Below the pieces are notes generated by a model. That model worked only from the letters and a program-made list of their open reading frames with translations. It searched no databases and was not told where the DNA came from. A DNA stretch of 14,289 bases, from positions 1 through 14,289 of the forward strand of contig CAZNEI010000050.1 in the NCBI GenBank assembly GCA_964572045.1. Direction: 5' to 3'. The translations under genes were made by a program, and so were the position numbers. This document shows positions 6,470-14,144 of the stretch, piece by piece (the stretch's first letter is position 1; each line of letters starts with the position of its first letter). The DNA comes from CBDCKR01 sp964572045 (GTDB taxonomy: Bacteria; Gemmatimonadota; Gemmatimonadetes; Longimicrobiales; Gaopeijiaceae).

Positions 6470-9400
6470 TCAGGCCACCGCCCCCGGAGCGGAGGCGTCG
6501 GGCCGGAGCGCATCCTGCAGGCGGACTCCCACGACCGCGCTGACGCCGGGCTCTTCCATCGTGACGCCGTAGATCCAGTCGGCGGCTTCGATCGACCGCG
6601 GATTATGTGTGATGAGAACGAACTGAGTCTGCGTCTTGAATTCCTGAAGCAGGCGGACGAATCGACCGATGTTGCTCTCGTCGAGCGGTGCGTCCACTTC
6701 GTCGAGAACGCAGAGCGGGCTCGGCTTCACCAGGTAGATCCCGAACAGGAGCGACAGGGCCGTGAGTGCCCGCTCGCCGCCCGACAGGAGATCGATACTC
6801 TGCGTCTTCTTGCCGCTCGGTGAAGCGTGGACCTCGATGGCCGACTCCAGCGGGTCGTGTGGGTCGTCCAACCAGATGTCGGCCTCGCCCCCCTCGAAGA
6901 GCCTTCGGAAGGTGGACCGAAAGTTCTCGCGGATCTTCTCGAAAGTGTCCTCGAACACGTCGACGGCGGTCTCGTTGATCTGCCGTATCGCCGACCCGAG
7001 GTCGTCGCGCGCGGCGATCAGATCCTCCCGCTGCCCGTTGAGAAAGGCCAGCCGATGGCTCTCCTCCGCGTGCTCCTCCACCGCGAGCATGTTCACCGGC
7101 CCAATGCGATCCAGCTTCGTCACGATCTCGCGGAGTTCCTCCCTCAACACCTCGGGCTCACCGTCGACAGGCTCGGCCTCCTCGAGAAGGCGGTCCAGCC
7201 CGCGGCCCCACTCCACTTCCAACCGTTCTTGAATGAGCGCGATGTCCCTGGCCACCTGTTGCCGCTCTAGCTCGAGCTTGTGGCGATGCTCGACGGCCTG
7301 GCGCTCCCGGCTTCGAGCTTGTCGAACCGCTTCCTCAGCCTTATCCAGGGCTTCCGCCACCTTGTTCAGCGCCGCTCTCTTCTGCTCGAGCACTTCTTGG
7401 GCCTTGTCGCTCTCTCCGAAGAGTTGCTCCACGGCGGCGGCACCTTCATACAGCGACTGCCGAGCCCCGGCCAAGTCCTCGGTGAGCGTTCTTTCCTCCT
7501 CCTTCAGCTCGCGCAGGCGATCCCGTCCAGAAGCGGCCTCGCGCGCAAGGTCATCCAGTCGCTCCTCCAATCGTCGCGTGGCCGCCTCCCGGCGGACCAG
7601 GGCCACCGATAGACGCGACTCCTCGCCACGGGTTTCCTCCCACTCCTCTTGGACGCCAGCCAGGACTCTTCGAGCCATCACGCGTTCAGTCCGCACGTCC
7701 TTCTCGCGGCCCAAGACGATCTCTCGCTGCTTTGTGGCGGCCCGGGCCCGTCCCTCTGCCTTCGTCCTGGCCGCCTTCGCCTCCTCGAGTCGTCGCGTAC
7801 ACTCGCCCACATGAGTGTCGAGCCTCGTGTGCCGGTCCGCCTGCGCCGCCATCTCGGCGCTGGCCTCCCTTAGCTCGTCCTCGGCCTTGAGAAACGATGC
7901 ACGAGCGTCCGCGAGAGTCTTATCGGCCTCCTCGGCGGCGGCCTCGGTGTCCGCGAGGTCACGATCGCAGCCGGCCGAGTGTTCCCTGGCGCGCTCCAGC
8001 TCCCGGCGGAGCTCCTCCACGCGGGCCCGGCGCTCCAGCATTCCGGACGTGCCCAGTGGCTGACCGATCCTGATGAAGCCTCGCGGGTCGGTCACCGTCC
8101 CCGCCATCGAGACCCGGGGTCGGTCGGGAGCCGGGTCAGCCGAATCTTGAGCGTGCACGAGATCGACTTCACCGAGGAGCGCCTCCACCCAGGGCGCACC
8201 CGTCCCCCTGGCCTTCACGGACTCCATGAGCGAGCCTCCCGACGCTCCGGGAACCCGGTCGAGCGGCAACAGTACCAAGCCACCCCCACCCGTCCATTCT
8301 TCTCGGAACCAGCGCAGGATCCGATTGGCGGCAGCTCCGTCGCGCACGACGAGGGCCTGACCGAGGAACCCGAGGTAGGCCTCCACGACCGCAGCGACAT
8401 CGGCAGGAGCTTCGATGAACTCCAGCAGCGACCCCACCACGCCCCGATCCCCGAGGGCGAGCGCCTCGCGGGTGACGCCGTCGATTCCTTCCTGCCTCAA
8501 TCCAAGCGCCTCCAAGGCGGCGATCTCGGCCTCCATGCCCTGCACGGCCCGGGCCGCACTGAGTTCTCCCTGCCGTGCCTCATCCAGGGACTTCCACCGG
8601 ACCTTCAGTGCCTCATGGGCTTCCTTGAGACGTCCCCGAGACGTCCGAACCGCAGACTCCAAGCTCCCCAGCCGGGCCACGAAGAGGTCGCCCTGCGCCT
8701 CCAAGCCCGTAAGGACGTTGGTGGCGTCGCTCAACTCCACCTCAATGTTCCGTATGCGGCGCGCCAGCTCGGCGGCGCGGTTCTCCGCCGCCTCCGCGTC
8801 ACCCTTGAGCTGAGCTCCCTCTCGGACGAGCTCCCGCTCGCGATGCTCCGTCTCCGCAGCCCGCTCCCGAGCCTCCTCAAGACGCGCCTTCACGATCGCT
8901 GACTCGGCAGCCTGCCGGCTTGCTTCCGTTCGTAGTCGTCTCAGCTCCTGCTCGTGCCGGTCGCGGCTCGCCCTGAGGCTCTCCGACTCCGTGCTCACCT
9001 CTTCGAGCCGTGTCGACCCCGCCGTGTAATCTCGCGTAATCTGGTCCAAACGGCGCTCAGAAGAGCTTCTTCGCTCCCGCGCAACGGCGAGGTCACGCTC
9101 CCACGCGACGAGCTTCTCCCTTACGGCCTCGTGCCTACGTACAGCCTCCGCACGTGAATGCTCAGCCGACACCTCTTCCAAGCGGAGCCTCTCGCGAGTG
9201 GCCTCGGCCGTACGCAGCTGTGCAACGATTCCCCGCCCCGTCCTGCGATCTCCCTCCAAGGATCGATCGAGGTCCTCAAGACGTGCTCTCAGGTCGATCA
9301 GCTCACTCCGCACCACTGCGACTTCGACCGACAGCCGCCGTGCACGGAGGGCCTCGTACCGCTCTGCTTTCCCCTTCTGACGCGCAAGGGAGCGCACCTT

Positions 9401-10000
9401 GGTCTCGACCTCGGCGATCACATCTTCGAGGCGGGCAAGATCGTTCTCGGCGTGCGTGAGGCCGCGCAGAGCCGCCTTGCGACGGTCCTTGTACTTGCCG
9501 ATCCCGGACGCTTCCTCGAAGAGCTGCCTCCTTTCTTCCGCCCGGTCGGATAGAATCGCGTCGATCATCCGGTTCTCGATCACCGAGTAGGCGTTCGCGC
9601 CGAGCCCGGTGTCCCGAAAGAGGTCGACGATGTCTCGCAGACGACAAATCGAACGGTTGATCGAGTAGTCGCTCCCTCCGTCCCGGTATACGGTCCGGCC
9701 GATCTCGACCTCTTGGTACGCGACAGGGAGCAACCCGTCCTCGTTGGTGACCGTCATGCGGACCGAGCTGCGGTTCACCGGTCGGCGATTCAGGGAGCCC
9801 TGAAAGATCACCTCCTCCATCTTGCCGCCGCGGAGGGCGGACGGACGCTGCTCCCCCAGCACCCAGCGGACCGCATCGCTGATGTTGGATTTTCCGCAAC
9901 CGTTGGGCCCAACGATGGCCGTGATTCCGTCGTGGAAGTCGACGATCGTAGGGTCGGGGAAAGACTTGAATCCGTGGACGCGAATCGATCGGAGTCTCAT
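6470..10000 (-). CDS. smc: SMC, chromosome segregation/condensation ATPase
   Basis: The 1176-residue protein is the bacterial SMC, which forms ring-shaped dimers that extrude DNA loops and help separate chromosomes. The N-terminal head has MRLRSIRVHGFKSF and the Walker A GPNGCGKSN at 31-39. Two long charged coiled coils (rich in E, R, A, L) flank a hinge at about 500-660. The C-terminal head carries the ABC signature LLSGGERALTALSLL near 1061-1075, Walker B VLDEVDAPLD near 1088, and the D-loop/H-loop region ending in LITHNPRS. Length is normal and both heads are intact. The ATG at 10000 overlaps the stop of the SPOR gene as ATGA, so translation is coupled. The longer frame upstream is only the SPOR gene in another frame. 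The partner genes scpA and scpB are not in the window. Confidence 0.97.
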   Translation of the reverse strand: MRLRSIRVHGFKSFPDPTIVDFHDGITAIVGPNGCGKSNISDAVRWVLGEQRPSALRGGKMEEVIFQGSLNRRPVNRSSVRMTVTNEDGLLPVAYQEVEIGRTVYRDGGSDYSINRSICRLRDIVDLFRDTGLGANAYSVIENRMIDAILSDRAEERRQLFEEASGIGKYKDRRKAALRGLTHAENDLARLEDVIAEVETKVRSLARQKGKAERYEALRARRLSVEVAVVRSELIDLRARLEDLDRSLEGDRRTGRGIVAQLRTAEATRERLRLEEVSAEHSRAEAVRRHEAVREKLVAWERDLAVARERRSSSERRLDQITRDYTAGSTRLEEVSTESESLRASRDRHEQELRRLRTEASRQAAESAIVKARLEEARERAAETEHRERELVREGAQLKGDAEAAENRAAELARRIRNIEVELSDATNVLTGLEAQGDLFVARLGSLESAVRTSRGRLKEAHEALKVRWKSLDEARQGELSAARAVQGMEAEIAALEALGLRQEGIDGVTREALALGDRGVVGSLLEFIEAPADVAAVVEAYLGFLGQALVVRDGAAANRILRWFREEWTGGGGLVLLPLDRVPGASGGSLMESVKARGTGAPWVEALLGEVDLVHAQDSADPAPDRPRVSMAGTVTDPRGFIRIGQPLGTSGMLERRARVEELRRELERAREHSAGCDRDLADTEAAAEEADKTLADARASFLKAEDELREASAEMAAQADRHTRLDTHVGECTRRLEEAKAARTKAEGRARAATKQREIVLGREKDVRTERVMARRVLAGVQEEWEETRGEESRLSVALVRREAATRRLEERLDDLAREAASGRDRLRELKEEERTLTEDLAGARQSLYEGAAAVEQLFGESDKAQEVLEQKRAALNKVAEALDKAEEAVRQARSRERQAVEHRHKLELERQQVARDIALIQERLEVEWGRGLDRLLEEAEPVDGEPEVLREELREIVTKLDRIGPVNMLAVEEHAEESHRLAFLNGQREDLIAARDDLGSAIRQINETAVDVFEDTFEKIRENFRSTFRRLFEGGEADIWLDDPHDPLESAIEVHASPSGKKTQSIDLLSGGERALTALSLLFGIYLVKPSPLCVLDEVDAPLDESNIGRFVRLLQEFKTQTQFVLITHNPRSIEAADWIYGVTMEEPGVSAVVGVRLQDALRPDASAPGAVA

Positions 10001-11607
10001 TCGGGGATTCGCCCTCTCCGCTCCAGGAAGTCCGCGTCGCCCAGGCCGTTCGCACGCAGCAATCTCTCCATCGCGGCCGCCTGGGACTCGTCTGTAAAGG
10101 CCCCGCCGTAGACGCGCAGGCCGGTGGCCCCGTCGGGATAGTCTACTTGCAGGACGTGAGCGGGAATGGAGAGGGCCGCCAACGACTGAACCCGGTCCTG
10201 TGCCTCGGGCGCCTCGGAGTACTCGCCCAGCAGGAACGAGTATCGCGCCTCTTGCACCATCCATGTGGATGGATCGAGACCATCGAGGGTCCGTGCCAAG
10301 AGTTCCCTCAATCCTTCCGCCCCCATCTGAGTGTAGGCGGGGCCGGCGAGCAACACGAACTGGTCGGCTCCATCGACTCCGCGCACAGTCAAGAAGAACA
10401 GCAACCCGGGAAGTCGCTGCCGAAGCTCGCGGACCGTGCTCAGACCCGTTTCGAGATCTCCCCAGCCGTCGGCGCTGAGCACATGAGTGATGACGGGTGT
10501 CTCCGGCATTCGATCAGAGGACCCCGTTGGCCTCGCCTCTGGAGAGGTCGCTTCCGGCCCCGGCCCCGTCGGGCGTCCCGGCATCATCGGCAGCCGCTCG
10601 AAGATCCCGATTCTTGGTACGTTGATGAAGCCCAGGTATTCGGCTGCCGCCACACCGCCGGCCGCCAGCATGAGGGCGCTCAACAACGCCACGACGAGCT
10701 TTCGGGCCCGGCTCCCTCTTCTCCCGGACTCGGCCGAATCTGCTCGCCCGGAGACCTCGGGAGAGAAGCCGGCGGCGGACTCGGCCCGCCCCTGCGTCGA
10801 GGAGGCCGCCTCGGTGCCGCCCGACGCATGGCGCACGTCTTCGGCACCGGGTTCCGATAGCGGCTCAACCGCCAAGCGGAGCTCCGGCCGGGTTCTCGAG
10901 TCGGCCGCTTCGGACTTCTTCCCCGTCACCTCCTCCGCCCGCTCGGGTCCGGCGCTCGCATCGGCTGGTGGCCGCACTTCCCCGGTCGGCGTGAGCGCCT
11001 CACGGGACTCCCGCCGAGCCGTCCCTGCGGGACCGAGCACAGCGAGCACCCGATCCACACAGGGTACCTTGCGAACGTCAGTCGTCGCCTTCGAGATCAC
11101 GATGATCCCACCCGCCCGTGCGAGGAGATCGGCTCCTCCGGGGGTCCCCGCGGGCAGATGAAGGAGGAGAAGCGCACCGGCCTTCCGGAAACCACGGACG
11201 ACTCCCTCCCAGCGGGGGTGTGCCAGCACCTCCGCGGCATCGGCCACCGGTGTACCGGCAGGTGCCGCGAGAAGCCCGTCCCCGATAGGTCGAGCGACGC
11301 GACCCACCGAGGCCCCGTACAGGATCACGTCCGATACTCCTTCGTCGTTCGGCCCCGTCACCACTTTGTGGAGGGACGGATCATCGAGGGATGCATCGGC
11401 CAAGAGGACGCTTCGGCCCTTGCGGGCCCATCCTCTCGCCACCAGCAGGCTCGCCTCTACGCCCCAGCGGCCGTCGATCTCTGGTGACACCAAGAGAGCG
11501 ACGAGGCCCGCCACTGAGCCGCAAGAGCTCAGTGTGGCATCAAGCGGAGCGGGGAGCCGCCCGGCATTCGGATCAACGGGCTGCCAAGCTGGAGGATCCG
11601 AGCTCAT
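9997..11607 (-). CDS. Membrane SPOR-domain protein with an inactive MinD/BY-kinase-like N-terminal domain
   Basis: The 536-residue protein has three parts. Residues ~35-172 read like a CpsD/BY-kinase or MinD-type P-loop fold: VLLADASLDDPSLHKVV (67-83), NDEGVSDVI (87-95), LLAAPAGTPVADAAEVLAHPRW (112-133) and a hydrophobic strand at 145-151 match that family's order. The Walker A place (about 40-50, VSPEIDGRWGV) lacks the GK[ST] core, so ATP hydrolysis is unlikely. A disordered Ala/Glu/Ser-rich linker (195-300) leads to one transmembrane helix at 304-322. A C-terminal SPOR-like domain follows (about 454-530; ARYSFLLGEYSEA...LRVYGGAFTDESQA). SPOR domains bind denuded septal peptidoglycan. Topology predicts the pseudo-ATPase inside and SPOR outside. 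The first good ATG is at 11607 (no strong ribosome site); the frame stays open upstream to 11895. It overlaps smc by 4 bp. Confidence 0.85.
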   Translation of the reverse strand: MSSDPPAWQPVDPNAGRLPAPLDATLSSCGSVAGLVALLVSPEIDGRWGVEASLLVARGWARKGRSVLLADASLDDPSLHKVVTGPNDEGVSDVILYGASVGRVARPIGDGLLAAPAGTPVADAAEVLAHPRWEGVVRGFRKAGALLLLHLPAGTPGGADLLARAGGIIVISKATTDVRKVPCVDRVLAVLGPAGTARRESREALTPTGEVRPPADASAGPERAEEVTGKKSEAADSRTRPELRLAVEPLSEPGAEDVRHASGGTEAASSTQGRAESAAGFSPEVSGRADSAESGRRGSRARKLVVALLSALMLAAGGVAAAEYLGFINVPRIGIFERLPMMPGRPTGPGPEATSPEARPTGSSDRMPETPVITHVLSADGWGDLETGLSTVRELRQRLPGLLFFLTVRGVDGADQFVLLAGPAYTQMGAEGLRELLARTLDGLDPSTWMVQEARYSFLLGEYSEAPEAQDRVQSLAALSIPAHVLQVDYPDGATGLRVYGGAFTDESQAAAMERLLRANGLGDADFLERRGRIPE

Positions 11608-12236
11608 CGGTGAGCGTCCCGTTCGCCTAAGACTCCCGACCTCGACGGGCACCACGTGCCAGTGGAGCAGGAGCTCGTCGATCCCCAACCCGACGGCCAC
11701 ACGGCTAGTCCACCCTCCGCCGAGCGTCCGAGAAAAGCGGGCCGGCCTGTCCCTCATCCCACATACCAACCCAGGTGCCGCGGCCGTCCGAAGCCGCTCC
11801 TCCGCGAGCTTCCTCGCCCCCTCCTGGTGGCTTCGAGCCTGGCCGAATCCGCGCACGCCCCCGCCTTGCCCAGCCCGGCCAGCCCCCGGGGTCACAGCCG
11901 CTGCCTCTCGTGGGCCTCAACGTCGGTGATGTACGCCGTATCCGGCGGGATCGACACGGGAGAGGCGCCGCCGAGTGGCACGGGCGGCACATCGATGAGC
12001 AGACCACGGCCCCTCGCGCGCCGATGGAGGGGCTCAGAGCGCTCTCATCGCCGGTAGGCCGCCGGAGCCGAGGCTGCCCAGAGGCAGATGCGAACGGCAC
12101 GGCTCCACCCGTCCCGACGCTCCTGCCGAGAATGCAATTGGAGCCTCTGCGCATGCGCCCCCGGCTCCGCTCTTCGGGACCGCCGATCCAAACCATCGTT
12201 CCGCGCGTCGGCCACGCGGACAGCGAGGGGCGTTCG
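11608..12236 (-). other. Unresolved 629-bp interval, possible decayed or frameshifted gene
   Basis: Ribosomal-type operons in related bacteria often have a gene after rsfS, but no single frame fills this space. A GTG at 12240 overlaps the rsfS stop (GTGA) and gives only 68 codons. A second frame carries a protein-like stretch (LLIDVPPVPLGG, then SIPPDTAYITDVEAH) ending in TGA at 11896-11894, again overlapped by a GTG (GTGA) that opens the frame leading into the SPOR gene. In that last frame VAVGLGIDELLLHW...VPVEVGSL vaguely resembles the end of LytR C-terminal domains. This could be a LytR_C-type gene broken by frameshifts (real or sequencing error) or ordinary spacer DNA. None of the pieces is convincing alone. 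Confidence 0.3.
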
Positions 12237-12608
12237 TCACGCAAAGTCGCGCTTCGGTGCATCCGCCCAGAGACGTTCGAGCTGATAGAAGCCGCGTGCC
12301 TTTGGATGGAAGATGTGTACCACGAAGTCAATGTAGTCGATCAACACCCAGCTCCCGCCCCGAAGACCCTCGACGTGGGCCGGGGCGATCCCCCCTCTCT
12401 TCTTGAGCTCTCCGATAACGTGCTCGGCGATCGCCCGGACGTGCACGTCCGAGTGACCCGTGGCGAGGATGAAGTAGTCGGTCGCGTTCGAGACCCCCCT
12501 CAAGTCGAGGGCCAACACGTCGGTGGCCTTTCGTTCCAGGGCGAGTCGGGCCGCTCCCTGGACGTTTTCGCCGACCTCCGGCGCACCGGCCCACAACGAT
12601 TCTGCCAT
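12237..12608 (-). CDS. rsfS: RsfS, ribosomal silencing factor
   Basis: The 123-residue protein is RsfS (Iojap/DUF143 family). It binds uL14 on the large ribosomal subunit and blocks subunit joining when nutrients run low. The conserved blocks are visible: KATDVLALDLRGVS (27-40), NATDYFILATGHSDVHVRAIAEHV (41-64) and the C-terminal WVLIDYIDFVVHIFHPKARGFYQLERLW (87-114). Length is normal for the family. The ATG at 12608 has a strong AGGAGG just upstream, though closer (about 3 nt) than usual. It follows rplI by 21 bp, so the two are almost certainly co-transcribed, placing a ribosome-binding regulator directly behind a ribosomal protein gene. Confidence 0.95.
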   Translation of the reverse strand: MAESLWAGAPEVGENVQGAARLALERKATDVLALDLRGVSNATDYFILATGHSDVHVRAIAEHVIGELKKRGGIAPAHVEGLRGGSWVLIDYIDFVVHIFHPKARGFYQLERLWADAPKRDFA

Positions 12609-12629
12609 GCCCTCCTCAAGTGAGGGAAC

Positions 12630-13085
12630 CTATTGCGCGCCGCGCTCCACGTGAACCTCGACCTCCACTTCGACCTCGCTGTGAAGCCGGATCGGGACCT
12701 TGAACACTCCCAGGAGCTTGAGCGGCTCCTCAAGGCGGATGGTGCGACGGTCGACTTCGAAGTCCAATCCCCTCCGGTTCACCTGATCCGCAATGTCGGA
12801 GTTCGTCACCGAACCGAACAACTTCCCCTCTTCCCCCGCTCTGACGTGGAACACGACCGATGTGCCATCAAGCTGTGACGCCCTGCGGCGGGCCTCGAGG
12901 TAGTCGCGCCTGGCCCTCTCCTCGGAGCGTGCACGCTCTTCCTCAAGGCGCTTCAGGTTGGCGTCGCTCGCGATGTACGCGAGCCCCTGGGGGATCAGGT
13001 AATTCCTGGCATAACCGGGCTTTACGTCGATGATGTCGCCTCGTCCCCCGAGCGTCTCCACCGCCGTCCTCAGAATGAGCTTCAT
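12630..13085 (-). CDS. rplI: 50S ribosomal protein bL9
   Basis: The 151-residue protein is bL9, a two-domain large-subunit protein near the L1 stalk that affects frame maintenance. The N-terminal rRNA-binding signature is present (MKLILRTAVETLGGRGDIIDV, then VKPGYARNYLIPQGLA at 21-36). A long charged connecting helix covers about 41-75, and the C-terminal domain contains GKLFGSVTNSDIADQV and IRLEEPLKLLGVFKVPI. The ATG at 13085 is fixed by GGAG 6 nt upstream and by homology. The same frame stays open for 111 codons upstream, to the S18 stop, but that stretch shows no L9 or other family similarity. It is part of the S6/S18/L9/RsfS ribosomal block. Confidence 0.96.
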   Translation of the reverse strand: MKLILRTAVETLGGRGDIIDVKPGYARNYLIPQGLAYIASDANLKRLEEERARSEERARRDYLEARRRASQLDGTSVVFHVRAGEEGKLFGSVTNSDIADQVNRRGLDFEVDRRTIRLEEPLKLLGVFKVPIRLHSEVEVEVEVHVERGAQ

Positions 13086-13283
13086 GACCCTCTCCGTATG
13101 CGAGTCAGTGATCCGCCCCTCATCGCCGGACCTGGCCACGAAATCCGCCAAGAACGGCCAACTCCGATGGCCACCACCCGACGATGGGGACCCAGCGTGC
13201 CAAACGTCACCGCGGCCGATCCACGCCGAGCAATCACGGTCGCGAGGCGTTGAGCCGACACCCAGATCCGAGCAAGAAGGCAA

Positions 13284-13300
13284 CGCCCCCAAGAGGGGCG
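13284..13300 (-). terminator. GC-rich hairpin followed by T-rich tract (weak terminator or attenuator)
   Basis: On the minus strand CGCCCC-TCTTG-GGGGCG forms a perfect 6-bp stem with a 5-nt loop, followed by TTGCCTTCTTGC. The T content is too low for a textbook intrinsic terminator. Its place between the S6-S18 gene and rplI suggests partial termination or an RNA processing site. Confidence 0.35.
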
Positions 13301-13332
13301 CAACCCCCGGCCCGGCGCCGGCGGCAGACAGC

Positions 13333-13347
13333 CCAAGCTTTGCTTGG
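13333..13347 (-). repeat. Perfect 6-bp hairpin CCAAGC-AAA-GCTTGG
   Basis: This inverted repeat has a 3-nt loop and lies about 72 bp downstream of the S18 stop. It may belong to the same regulatory spacer as the hairpin at 13284-13300. Confidence 0.45.
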
Positions 13348-13418
13348 CATCGCGCGTCCGAGCCACTCGGCGGGCGCGGTCGAGTCCAAGCGATCGAGCT
13401 CCGAGGTCCCCGCAGGCG

Positions 13419-14069
13419 CTACGCCTCGTGGTCCCGTAGGTAGGGAATGAGTGCGAGATAGCGAGCTCGCTTGATGGCTGTCCCAAGGCGTCTTTGAAAC
13501 CGGGCCGTAACCTTGGTCGTGCGTCTCGGCAGAATCTTACCCTGCTCCGTCAGGAACTGGGAGAGCGTCGCGACGTCCTTGTAATTCAGAAGCTCGATCA
13601 CCGGCCCCTCCATGCGGCGACGCCGGCCCCGGCCACCGCTGAACTCCGGCGGACTCCGCCGTCCGATGCTGTCGTCGGCTGACTCGTCCTCACCGTGCCG
13701 GCGATGGTGGCCGCCCGGTCCGTCGTGGGCACGAGGAGTGCGATGGCGCCGCTCCCCGAGAATCGATCTTCCAGACGTCGGCTCCCCCTCGTTGACGACC
13801 ACTAGGTATCGCATGAGGTCCGGCTCGAGTTTGAGCAGGCGCTCGAACTCCGGAAGTCCCTCCGGGCTGGCGCGAAACTGAGCGACGACGTAATAGCCCG
13901 TCTTCTTCTTGTTGACAGGGTACGCCATTTGGCGGATCCCCCAGTGATCGACGGTCAAGACCTCGCCGTCACTCCCGACCGCCAAGGGGTGGAACCTCTC
14001 GAGCCTCTGATTGACCGCGTCTTCGTCGAGCGCTTGGTCGAAGATGTAGACGATCTCATACACGCGCAT
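13419..14069 (-). CDS. rpsF-rpsR: Fused 30S ribosomal proteins bS6 and bS18 in one frame
   Basis: One uninterrupted frame of 216 residues encodes bS6 (1 to about 93: MRVYEIVYIFDQAL, VDHWGIRQMAYPVNKKKTGYY) and bS18 (about 148-216: LNYKDVATLSQFL, EQGKILPRRTTKVTARFQRRL, AIKRARYLALIPY). In the ribosome S6 and S18 form a heterodimer on the 30S platform and are normally separate neighbouring genes. They are joined here by a charged linker (about 94-147) rich in R, H, G, D and E. The conserved RRRR of S18 lies before the only internal ATG (Met153), which has no Shine-Dalgarno, so separate initiation is unlikely. The S18 half has no cysteines, i.e. it is the zinc-free type. The start is the second ATG (14069): GGGAG lies 7 nt upstream, while it is 1 nt from the first ATG at 14075. 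A compensating pair of sequence errors is the main alternative. Confidence 0.88.
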   Translation of the reverse strand: MRVYEIVYIFDQALDEDAVNQRLERFHPLAVGSDGEVLTVDHWGIRQMAYPVNKKKTGYYVVAQFRASPEGLPEFERLLKLEPDLMRYLVVVNEGEPTSGRSILGERRHRTPRAHDGPGGHHRRHGEDESADDSIGRRSPPEFSGGRGRRRRMEGPVIELLNYKDVATLSQFLTEQGKILPRRTTKVTARFQRRLGTAIKRARYLALIPYLRDHEA

Positions 14070-14082
14070 TGTCATTCTCCCA

Positions 14083-14137
14083 CGGACCGCTGTGCACGGG
14101 CTCCGCCGCGCGGGCGGAGCGGGATGGGCCGGACCGC
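14083..14137 (-). repeat. Direct repeat GCGGTCCG flanking the leader hairpin
   Basis: On the minus strand the 8-mer GCGGTCCG occurs at 14137-14130 and again at 14090-14083, one on each side of the hairpin at 14100-14120. The second copy lies just before the S6-S18 Shine-Dalgarno. A switch between alternative pairings is possible but not shown. Confidence 0.4.
14100..14120 (-). promoter_or_regulatory. Leader hairpin upstream of the S6-S18 gene
   Basis: GCTCCGCC-CGCGC-GGCGGAGC is a perfect 8-bp stem with a 5-nt loop, ending 30 bp before the S6 start. No T-run follows, so it is not a terminator. Many bacterial rpsF leaders carry an RNA structure bound by the S6:S18 dimer for autoregulation. This hairpin is in the right place, but I could not match the published consensus with its bulged CCG. 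Confidence 0.45.
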
Positions 14138-14144
14138 GCCCAGT

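Larger units (their letters stand above)
13086..13418 (-). other. 333-bp interval between the S6-S18 gene and rplI
   Basis: No recognised gene. All 111 codons in the S18/L9 frame are open. A second frame is also open and meets the L9 start as ATGA (VSAQRLATVIARRGSAAVTF...). A third starts right after S18 (PAGTSELDRLDSTAPAEWL) and stops after 60 codons. None looks like a known family, and hydrophobic pieces are spread over the three frames. Two good hairpins lie inside (13284-13300 and 13333-13347). The stretch may be a regulatory spacer or the remains of a small gene. Confidence 0.4.

Noticed and set aside
7979..8902. 307-codon plus-strand ORF and several serine-rich neighbours across 6762-9553
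   Set aside because: Antisense to smc, whose full head, hinge and coiled-coil order is intact.
9998..10264. N-terminal extension of the smc frame to 10264
   Set aside because: It is the SPOR gene read in another frame. SMC homology begins exactly at MRLRSIRVHGFKSF, with an ATGA overlap.
11775..12623. 282-codon plus-strand ORF
   Set aside because: Its right half is antisense to rsfS; the left half is P/R-rich with no recognisable domain.
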